From positions 1-27,589 of IMG/VR virus record IMGVR_UViG_3300032294_000831: 27,589 nucleotides of DNA. One strand, 5' to 3'. The notes below the pieces were generated by a model. It was not told the DNA's origin, ran no database searches, and saw only the letters and a program-made list of their open reading frames with translations. The position numbers and the translations under genes are program-made. Positions 1 to 6,600 of the stretch are shown in pieces. Position 1 is the first letter of the stretch. Each line of letters begins with the position of its first letter. Source of the stretch: a virus.

Positions 1-21
1 AAAAACAGAACGAGGCCGACA

Positions 22-516
22 TTGAAAGAAGTAATAATAACCGAACAAATGACGAATTGGGCTAAACTTGAGGCGCTGACGTTCTCGGCGCCCAATACGC
101 CGGTTCACGAGCTGGACCGTGAAAAGCGCGTTATGACCAATTTTATATGTAAAGCCGCCGTTCGGTATTCTATGCCCACGTGGTCATATAAAGGCCGCAA
201 TTTCTATACTGCCGCCAATAACTGGGTCTATGTTAAATCGTCTTTGTGCGGTCGCCCGCCAAACGACAATTACCATTTTTTCTGGGTCGAATCGGAATAC
301 CTAAGAGAAAAAAAGAGTGTTGATTACCTTATGTTTTCCTTCACTAATAACGACTTTTCCAAGGTCTGGCTGGCAGGTTATTTGTCTCTTGGCGAGTTCG
401 AACGCCGAGCAAAGCACATTCCGGCTAATACCATTTATGAGCGAGCCAATAAAAAGACCTACCAAAACCGCGTCGCCGTCCTCGAAATAAAAGTATCAGA
501 ATTAAATAAAATTTAA
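22..516 (+). CDS. Phage protein of unknown function, possibly PD-(D/E)XK-like
   Basis: 164 residues from a TTG start that has GAGG at 12-15, six bases upstream. The frame stays open to the left edge, so a start outside the window is possible; an internal ATG at 49 has no obvious ribosome site. No signal peptide or membrane helix is seen. The middle holds a hydrophobic strand after a Val-Asp pair (VDYLMFSF), then KVWLAGYLS and an EFERRAK helix, ending in a strand-like EIKVSEL. This layout resembles small phage proteins predicted to have a restriction-endonuclease-like fold, but I cannot point to a complete D...ExK site, so function is unassigned. It is followed by a fresh promoter, so it is probably not in the same unit as the next three genes. 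Confidence 0.7.
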   Translation: MKEVIITEQMTNWAKLEALTFSAPNTPVHELDREKRVMTNFICKAAVRYSMPTWSYKGRNFYTAANNWVYVKSSLCGRPPNDNYHFFWVESEYLREKKSVDYLMFSFTNNDFSKVWLAGYLSLGEFERRAKHIPANTIYERANKKTYQNRVAVLEIKVSELNKI

Positions 517-521
517 GTGTC

Positions 522-550
522 ATTTAATTGCTATAGTGTTGTGCTATAAT
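522..550 (+). promoter_or_regulatory. Extended -10 promoter
   Basis: A perfect TATAAT at 545-550 is preceded by TG plus one base (TGCTATAAT), the extended -10 form used by the housekeeping sigma factor. The -35 region about 17 bases upstream is weak (ATTTAA near 522-527), which extended -10 promoters tolerate. It lies after the stop of the first gene and 19 bases before the next start, so it would drive the three-gene plus-strand cassette to 2387. Confidence 0.6.
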
Positions 551-568
551 TAATCAGGGGGGTGGCTT

Positions 569-760
569 ATGCCTACTTGGTTAATTTATTTGCCTACGAT
601 TATTTCGACGGTGATCGAGCTCGTAAAGTTATGCCGCGAGCTAACTAAGGACGAAATAAAGGAAACAAAAGACGCATTAAAATCTATTCGCAAAAATGGC
701 GACGCTGATAGCATGAGACAACTTTGCGCCAAATTGGAGCACAACAAATGCGCAAATTAA
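569..760 (+). CDS. Small membrane peptide, possible holin
   Basis: 63 residues behind a strong ribosome site (AGGGGGG at 556-562). Residues 4-21 form one hydrophobic segment (WLIYLPTIISTVIELVKL); the rest is a charged, helical Lys/Glu/Asp-rich tail with two Cys near the end. One N-terminal membrane helix plus a charged cytoplasmic tail fits small phage holin-like proteins, but also any small membrane accessory protein; no holin family signature is certain. It is the first gene of the promoter-driven cassette, and its last 13 bases overlap the start of the next gene, so the two are probably translationally coupled. A second holin-like gene lies at 3472-3690 on the other strand. Confidence 0.6.
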   Translation: MPTWLIYLPTIISTVIELVKLCRELTKDEIKETKDALKSIRKNGDADSMRQLCAKLEHNKCAN

Positions 761-1515
761 TCTTGTTGTTTTTGTTAATGTCTTCGGTTTCTTTTGCAAA
801 TGAACCAACTACAAAGCTACCCCCCGAAACATATGAAATAGCAAAAAAATTCGGGGTTTATGACAAAATTGGTTTAAAACTGCTTAACAGAAAAAAAGCG
901 GCACAAATTGATATAGACAAGCACGCTCGGGCGAACGAGGCTATTTTGTCCGATATTAAAAGTGTTGAGGCTGGGCGCTTATTAGACGAGACTCTTGGCC
1001 GGATTGTCGACCGCGTAGTTGCTGTGTATGAGGCTCGTGGCGACCTGCAAACGGCGTCGCGTATTGAGGCCGAATATAGAATTAAGTTTTTAAACTTCTA
1101 TGAAAACGCTGCTATTAAAGAAATGGGCGACCATGAGTATTTAAGCGAATGGATCAAAACAATACACGATAAAATACACAATGAATTGGGCGACCAATTG
1201 TGTAAGTTTTTACATACGCATGATCTTTTTATAATAAATTTTGGGGTGCCAGTTATTAGGGCGCCCGAATCGTTTGACCTGCCAGAATATACGGACCACT
1301 TTGCTGGGCATATGGACGGGCCATATTATTTTATTCATCACGGCGTTGCAGGTGTTGTCACCTATTGGACTGTAAATGCGGTTTGTAGTGCCGGTACGGC
1401 GGGCATGGGCGCCGCTGTGTTTGCTTGTTCCCCTATTGCATCGCTCGCAGAATTTGCAATGGACAAACATTTAAGCCCAAAACTTGCGTTAAAAGTATGG
1501 ACGCGCTACCACTAA
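748..1515 (+). CDS. Secreted phage protein of unknown function
   Basis: 255 residues. I place the start at the ATG at 748, not the in-frame ATG at 724, because GGAG (735-738) sits at the right distance and it begins a textbook Sec signal peptide: MRK, a Leu/Phe-rich core, then SVSFA with likely cleavage before NEP. The mature part is first alpha-helical and charged (roughly residues 30-150), then becomes Gly/Ala-rich with Cys, HH and a hydrophobic stretch (residues 205-240, VAGVVTYW to FACSPIASL) that could insert in a membrane. I recognise no family. It ends 53 bases before the start of the secreted protease and is very likely co-transcribed with it, suggesting a shared periplasmic or extracellular job as partner, inhibitor or substrate; that is inference only. 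Confidence 0.7.
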   Translation: MRKLILLFLLMSSVSFANEPTTKLPPETYEIAKKFGVYDKIGLKLLNRKKAAQIDIDKHARANEAILSDIKSVEAGRLLDETLGRIVDRVVAVYEARGDLQTASRIEAEYRIKFLNFYENAAIKEMGDHEYLSEWIKTIHDKIHNELGDQLCKFLHTHDLFIINFGVPVIRAPESFDLPEYTDHFAGHMDGPYYFIHHGVAGVVTYWTVNAVCSAGTAGMGAAVFACSPIASLAEFAMDKHLSPKLALKVWTRYH

Positions 1516-1568
1516 AAAATTATCATATACCCCTCTTAATCCTATTTTTCATTTTTGTAGGGGGAATC

Positions 1569-2387
1569 ATGTTTCACTTAATTTTAGTCGTTCTTTTGTA
1601 TTGGCAAACTACTATTAGCGGCGCACTAGCCGACGAGGTTGCGCCACCCGTTGTTATGGTTGAAACGGTTAGCGGTTTAAAGGCGACCGGATACCGAGGT
1701 ATCTGGGACAAAAATAACGCACCCTATCGAACGATTGAAACGGGCTATAGAGAGTTACCAACATCATTTGATTACCGCACCGTTAGCGGCGTTTTAAACG
1801 ACGTACGGGACCAAGGAACCTGCGGTAGCTGTTGGAGTTTTAGCATTACAAGCGTTCTCGAAAGTTCTGTTGTCGTACAAACTACGCGCACGCTAACCGA
1901 CCTAAGCGAGCAACACATGGTAAGCTGTGATTATAAAAGCTACGGTTGCAACGGCGGGTTTATGGAAAGCGCCGATTTTGTTGTCCGCAACGGTTTGACA
2001 GACGAACAAGCGTTCCCATATACGGGACGACAAGTTCGTTGTAAACAGGGTTTAAAGACATTAGAAAAGGCTGCTAAATATTATTTGATTGGCGCTAAAA
2101 CTAGGACGCCAACTACTGCCGAAATTAAAACGGCTCTTGTTGAATATGGCCCGGTATTTGTTAGCGTCAAAGCTGGCGGAATGGGCTGGGCTGGAACAAC
2201 CCCAAAAGTTACTTCTTGTTCAAAACGAGGAACCTCTAACCACATGGTCGTTATTGTTGGCTATGACGAAAAGGGTTGGATTATCCGCAATAGCTGGGGT
2301 CCAACATGGGCAGACAAGGGTTACGCGCACATTGGTTACGGCTGCGACCTAATCGGCCAAGACGCTGGTTACGTTGTTGTTGACTAA
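1569..2387 (+). CDS. Secreted papain-family (C1A) cysteine protease
   Basis: 272 residues from the ATG at 1569, chosen because AGGGGGA (1560-1566) precedes it and it starts a signal peptide (MFHLILVVLLYW...ISGALA, cleavage near residue 21). Upstream in-frame ATGs at 1425 and 1497 overlap the previous gene and lack this context. The catalytic domain begins near residue 63 (LPTSFDYR, where mature papains start) and has all C1A hallmarks: oxyanion Gln82 and nucleophile Cys88 in QGTCGSCWSF, the GCNGG motif near 127-130, catalytic His225 in SNHMVVIVGYD and Asn241 in IIRNSWGPTWADKGYAHI. Only about 40 residues separate signal and catalytic domain, too short for the usual I29 inhibitory prodomain. 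Export plus an intact site suggests cleavage of envelope or extracellular proteins. C1A proteases are uncommon in phages; the target is unknown. Confidence 0.93.
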   Translation: MFHLILVVLLYWQTTISGALADEVAPPVVMVETVSGLKATGYRGIWDKNNAPYRTIETGYRELPTSFDYRTVSGVLNDVRDQGTCGSCWSFSITSVLESSVVVQTTRTLTDLSEQHMVSCDYKSYGCNGGFMESADFVVRNGLTDEQAFPYTGRQVRCKQGLKTLEKAAKYYLIGAKTRTPTTAEIKTALVEYGPVFVSVKAGGMGWAGTTPKVTSCSKRGTSNHMVVIVGYDEKGWIIRNSWGPTWADKGYAHIGYGCDLIGQDAGYVVVD

Positions 2388-2396
2388 TTGATTTTG

Positions 2397-2420
2397 TATG
2401 ATGATAATGGAATCATCATA
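2397..2420. repeat. Perfect 9-bp inverted repeat after the protease gene
   Basis: TATGATGAT and ATCATCATA flank a 6-base loop, starting nine bases after the protease stop codon. There is no T run behind it on the plus strand, so it is not a standard terminator by itself; it could protect the mRNA 3' end or bind a protein. Confidence 0.5.
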
Positions 2421-2443
2421 GAGATAGACTCCAAAGAAGTTTT

Positions 2444-2480
2444 AAAAAATGGCTTGGCAATTGCTGGGCCATTTTGTTAT
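2444..2480 (-). terminator. Terminator of the minus-strand unit (bidirectional)
   Basis: AAAATGGC (2446-2453) pairs with GCCATTTT (2468-2475); the loop contains the palindrome GCAATTGC. Read on the minus strand the stem is followed by six T residues (ATTTTTTAAA), giving a Rho-independent terminator downstream of the VRR-NUC gene. The plus-strand side also ends in TTTT. Confidence 0.6.
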
Positions 2481-2510
2481 AAATGTTACTGACAATATTT
2501 CATTTTTGCG

Positions 2511-2548
2511 TAAGGCCCTATTCAACGAATGGGGCTTTATATTTTTTT
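2511..2548 (+). terminator. Rho-independent terminator of the plus-strand cassette
   Basis: A 13-bp stem (2511-2523 with 2527-2539, two G-T wobbles, 3-base loop) is followed by TATATTTTTTTA. It terminates rightward transcription from the protease gene. Its right arm overlaps the stop codon of the convergent VRR-NUC gene, so the two units end across each other. Confidence 0.75.
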
Positions 2549-2866
2549 ACTCACGGCGTAAATAAATTTTAGCACATCCGTAGGCGTTCTGGCCACCTCG
2601 GCTATGCCGTTTGATTTTTTTATATTTTCAATCCACGCGGTTTGTTCGGGCCTTATTATCCCTTTAATGGTTTTTAATTCAAGCGCCCAGAATTGGCCGT
2701 CCGGCGTCAACCCTGCGAGGTCTGGGAATCCAGCTATAGGGCTTTTTCTAAAATGGGTTTTATTGTTCTTAGAATAAAGGGAAGGGCCGTTACTGACGCG
2801 CCACCATAAAAGCCCGCTGCGCTTTAGGTTGTCAGTTGCAAAACGTAATAGGTCCGCTTCCGTCAT
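2537..2866 (-). CDS. VRR-NUC domain nuclease
   Basis: 109 residues, the size of stand-alone phage VRR-NUC proteins, a branch of the PD-(D/E)XK nucleases. The core is visible: GFPDLAGL near residues 46-53, then FWALELKT near 59-66 (D49, E63 and K65 as the metal-binding D...ExK site), followed by RPEQTAWI and a last helix, the usual order for the family. Related proteins act in DNA repair, recombination or Holliday-junction-like cleavage; the role here is not shown. Its first 35 bases overlap the upstream LysR-type gene in another frame, which suggests coupled translation; only a weak AGGT precedes the ATG. Confidence 0.85.
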   Translation of the reverse strand: MTEADLLRFATDNLKRSGLLWWRVSNGPSLYSKNNKTHFRKSPIAGFPDLAGLTPDGQFWALELKTIKGIIRPEQTAWIENIKKSNGIAEVARTPTDVLKFIYAVSKKI

Positions 2867-3125
2867 GGTTTGGTAATGACCTGTCTAGCACTATCAGGGC
2901 TTCCCTAGCCGCTTTGGCTATTTCAGCGCCCTGAGCTGTTAATATTCGTTCTACGCCGCTTTTGGTTACAATCTCACAATCTAATAGGATTGTCATTTTT
3001 TTCATGCGCTGACTAATAGCGGCCTGTGACAAGTTTAAAAGCTTCGACGCTCCGGTCATGTTTAGACCCTCGGCCATTATGCCGAGAATAAAAAGGTCGT
3101 CGATATCAAGCCCGCGAAGTCGCAT
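2832..3125 (-). CDS. Stand-alone LysR-type winged-helix DNA-binding protein
   Basis: 97 residues with the N-terminal HTH of LysR-type regulators and nothing else: LFILGIMAEGLNMTGASKLLNLSQAAISQRMKKM is the expected helix-turn-helix at about residues 11-44, then the wing (EIVTKSGVERILTAQG) and the start of the linker helix (AAREALIVLDRSL). Normal LysR regulators have about 300 residues with a periplasmic-binding-like effector domain; this domain is absent, so it would bind DNA without an obvious ligand input. AGAGG lies seven bases upstream of the ATG. It is encoded just after a hairpin/terminator and overlaps the nuclease gene. It may regulate a phage promoter or the host; the target is unknown. 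Confidence 0.85.
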   Translation of the reverse strand: MRLRGLDIDDLFILGIMAEGLNMTGASKLLNLSQAAISQRMKKMTILLDCEIVTKSGVERILTAQGAEIAKAAREALIVLDRSLPNHDGSGPITFCN

Positions 3126-3138
3126 GGTACGCCTCTAT

Positions 3139-3166
3139 GACAAAAGCGGGGCCAGTTTCGGCCCCG
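3139..3166 (-). terminator. Hairpin terminator between late genes and the LysR-type gene
   Basis: On the minus strand CGGGGCC and GGCCCCG form a 7-bp all-GC stem around a 6-base loop (3147-3166), followed by CTTTTGTC. It lies between the end of the long structural unit and the ribosome site of the LysR-type gene, so it may end or attenuate transcription. The palindrome CGGCGCGCCG (about 3171-3180) is immediately upstream. Confidence 0.55.
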
Positions 3167-3194
3167 TAACGGCGCGCCGAACGCTGACCCGTTA

Positions 3195-3200
3195 ATTATA
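3195..3200 (-). promoter_or_regulatory. Possible -10 box for the LysR-type/VRR-NUC pair
   Basis: A perfect TATAAT is read on the minus strand just after the stop of the 86-residue gene. No convincing -35 is seen at 16-18 bases, so this is a weak candidate. If used, its transcript would pass through the GC hairpin before the LysR-type gene. Confidence 0.25.
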
Positions 3201-3461
3201 TTATGATAGTTTTTCCATCAGCTTTAAAGCTAATTCAAGCCCAAGCCCTGCAAGTTCTTTTAATTCTTGGTCGTCTGCCGAAGCTAATTCGTCTTTAACT
3301 TGACTTACGCCCTCAAGTCCGGGCTTCAGTGCGCTGATTAAGGCGGGAACGTGTCGAACGTCAATTAGTGTAACCTTGCCGTCTTCAAGGACCTTATCAA
3401 TTACGTCCATCGACTTTATAAGGCTTTCAAGTAGTTCTCGGCTTTCTTTTACGCCCGACAT
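3201..3461 (-). CDS. Small helical phage protein of unknown function
   Basis: 86 residues, strong ribosome site (AAGGGGG) before the ATG. It is almost all alpha-helical and acidic: a leading helix, then VLEDGKVTLIDVRHVPALISALKPGLEG, then a second helical half ending in LALKLMEKL. The short DGKVTLIDV turn followed by a Pro-containing hydrophobic helix resembles small conserved proteins I associate with phage late regions near lysis or fibre genes, but no function is established and I name none. No membrane segment or signal peptide. It follows the holin-like gene by ten bases and is the last gene before the minus-strand hairpin. Confidence 0.75.
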   Translation of the reverse strand: MSGVKESRELLESLIKSMDVIDKVLEDGKVTLIDVRHVPALISALKPGLEGVSQVKDELASADDQELKELAGLGLELALKLMEKLS

Positions 3462-3471
3462 AAAACCCCCT

Positions 3472-3690
3472 TTATTTTTTTCGTTCTACAATTCGTAATC
3501 GCACTTCGTGGTCGTCAAGCTTGTCATCAAGATATTCGGATTTTAATTTTAATTCTTGTTGCATTAGCTTAATGTTTACAGCAACGTCGTTTAAATTCTT
3601 TGACATACTTCGGACAAAATTAGCAACTAGGCCCAACATCGTCACGATTGCTGGGATACCTAGTGCCGAAATTATTTCCTTTAGTTCCAT
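3472..3690 (-). CDS. Holin-like membrane peptide
   Basis: 72 residues: a single N-terminal hydrophobic helix (residues 8-26, ALGIPAIVTMLGLVANFV) followed by a long charged amphipathic helix (roughly 30-70) with heptad-like Leu/Val spacing, ending in ERKK. This layout is that of small single-helix phage holins or XhlA-like lysis accessory proteins, and a lysis gene is expected just after the tail fibres. No endolysin is encoded beside it, so the lysis role is unproven. The ATG lies three bases after the fibre stop codon and has no strong ribosome site, suggesting reinitiation from the fibre gene. Confidence 0.65.
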   Translation of the reverse strand: MELKEIISALGIPAIVTMLGLVANFVRSMSKNLNDVAVNIKLMQQELKLKSEYLDDKLDDHEVRLRIVERKK

Positions 3691-3693
3691 AAA

Positions 3694-6600
3694 TTAAGCG
3701 GGTCCAAATAGTGTTATTTGCAACTCTCTTGTGGAAAATGCCGTCCAAAACGTTAAAAGCGAATCAGTTAAGGTTGCCAAATTTCCGGGCGCCGTATTTG
3801 TATTTAATCGAGCAAATCCGATTCCATATGGTTGGCCCAAATCGTCGGTAATTGTTATTGGGTCTAGCGGGTCCTCTATAAAAACAATGGCAAAAGGACC
3901 ACTATCGCCCACCAATGTCGGCGGCAAATCTACTTCAAATTCGTTCCAAACATTTAAACCGCTTGCAAACATACTAACAGGCATTGAAACCGTTTCGGCT
4001 AAAACAACATTATCGGGACGATCACCTGCGCCTTGAATTTGAATTTTAAAACTTCCCGTAGCTGTAGTGTTAACCGCACAAATAAATTTTACTTTACTAA
4101 TTATTTTTGGCTCCAATAGCTCAACACATTGCGCCACACCATAAGCGGGTGTCGCTTGACCGCTACTAGAAATTCTATTAAAAAGACCATTATAACTTGT
4201 TAGTGTGTTGTAAACCTCTTGAAGCGGCGGCGGCGGCGCCGGTTGTTCATCAACATAAAACTCCGTCCAAGATGATTCGGCTAATGCACTATAAACCTTT
4301 ATTCTAAATAGTCTGTTTATTTCTCCGTGAGGCGGCCTTGGCAATCCTTGAACAAGCGAAGGCGAAATGCCTAATGGCCCTATTTCATACGATTGAAACT
4401 CGTTCGCAATGGATTGCTGTATTTCATAGTTTTGCGCGTCGCCTGACCATGAAAACTCAATCCTTGCCTGTGTATCGTTTTGGTTTAAAACAGTAAAAGA
4501 ATTTATTACAGGTGGTGCAACATATTGGGCCACTTCAAACTCAAAAGGAATCGAGCTTCCCCAAGCGTTTGATAGAGTTACCCTAAAGGTTGCCGCAAAT
4601 GGCAATCTATCTATTTGAACCGCATAAGTGGGGCCATAAAATACAGTGCCCGCGCTTTGTTGAATCCACATTCCCATACTGTAGTATTCACAGACATAAT
4701 TTGTGGCATCGTTTTCGAAACTTACCATAGCGTTTGCTGGGGTCGTATTTCCGGATTCCATTGATACGTTTGTAATTACTGGGACCGCGCCCGATGGATA
4801 TGGCTCAATTAAAAACTGATACCATTCCGAAGCTAGCATATTGTTATATAATTGAATTCTGGCTTCAACTTGTTGCGCTTGTCTGCTAATGCTTATGATC
4901 GCAGGGTTTTGCAAATCACCGAATTGAGTTGTTTGTGTCACCCATTCATCAACAACAAAGTGTTGAATAACATAAGCATTTGCCGTACCAGTGTAAGACA
5001 CCGTCAAATTACATGGCGTAGCAACTCCGGGGTCAACTACGGCGCTTTGAATAACTGGGGCCGCTTCCGATGGAACCTTGTCTATGTGAAACTCTTGCTC
5101 GCTACATCCTGCGCCATTGCAAAGCTGTATTTTAAACTGATTATAAGGATTATCAAATGTAGGTCTGGAAACACTTGAAAACAATATTGGAGAACCGCCA
5201 GGCAATAAAGACGTAACATAATCCCAATTTAAAGTGTCAGAATTCCAAATTAATAACGAACAATCTAAAGCCGAACCTGAATAATCAACGGTTACATCAG
5301 CTAAAGTATCGCTAGTTAAACTTGAAAAAACGCTATTTATTGTTGGTGCTGTTGTTCCGCCCACTGGCAACACTACAAACATATATTTTTCTGGACCATA
5401 ATAATTCCACAATTCTACCATTTTAGGCTGTGGGTCTGAACCTTCTGGCGGTCTTGTAAAACTAATTTCTATTGGGCTGCTTCCTAAATGTTCGTTGTCT
5501 GAGTCCTGCATAAAGCCGCCCATAGACATGCTGTACACTACATAACGTGTTACAACATTGTTATAAGCAAACGACACCGTAATATTTTCGCTTGGATCAT
5601 CCAATCCTGTAACGCTTGTTATTGTTGCGCGAGCTGTCGGCAGTCCTAAAGATTCTTTTAGAGCCAATAGGTCTAGCGAAACGTCTTGTGTTAATGCGTC
5701 GTATAAAATTGGGCTAGTGGCTGATACTACGCCGCTAGGACCTGCGGGACCAACTTCGCCCTGTGGTCCCTGCAATCCCTGTTCTCCCTGAATTCCTTGC
5801 GGACCGGGTTCACCGGTATCACCTTTAGGACCTTGAATTCCTTGCTCGCCTTGTGGACCCTGTAATCCCATTTCGCCCTGAGGTCCCGGCGCACCTTGCT
5901 CGCCTTGAATTCCTTGGACGCCCTGAGGACCGATAGGGCCGGGCTCGCCTTGCGGTCCAGCGGGACCGGCGGGACCTTGAATGCCAACCGCACCCGATAG
6001 GTTTACCGACCAACTAGCAAATGTTCCGCTGCCTTGGTGGCTTGTCTTTTCAAAAATCAATTCGCCCGTCGCACCATCGTAATCGACGACATCGCCATAT
6101 TGTACATGGTCAATATCGTGCGCGACGATAATTGTCTGACCAATGGAATAATCAAGATTCAGGTCGGCAGTGATGATTGTTTCAATGCCGTTGTTAGCCA
6201 GCGTGAAACTGGAAGTTGATGTCGTAGCGTAACGGTCTCCGTCCATTCCCGCCGCACCTGTATCACCTTTTTCGCCCTGTGGACCTTGCAATCCTTGAAC
6301 GCCTTGAGGACCGGGTTCGCCCATGTCGCCCTTTTCGCCGGCAATTCCTTGCGGTCCTTGGGGTCCTTGCAATCCTTGTTCGCCTTGAGGACCCGGCACG
6401 CCTTGCTCGCCTTGAATTCCTTGAATTCCTTGGGGGCCAGTGTCGCCGGTTGCGCCTGTGTCGCCCTTTAAACCTTGAGGGCCTTGCGCGCCTGTAGCTC
6501 CTGTCAATCCTTGCGGGCCTTGTGGACCGGCTGGGCCGGCTGGGCCGACTGGACCGGACGCCCATGTCAAATCGCCTCGAAGAAATTGACTGGTCGTTCC

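Noticed and set aside
1210-1470. Minus-strand 86-aa ORF inside the secreted protein gene
   Set aside because: It is fully contained in the opposite strand of a gene with a signal peptide and ribosome site, and has no domain or start signal.
1569-2387. Papain-like protein as a peptidoglycan CHAP/NlpC endolysin
   Set aside because: CHAP and NlpC share the papain superfold, but the motifs here (GSCWSF, GCNGG, NSWGPTW) are those of protein-cleaving C1A enzymes.
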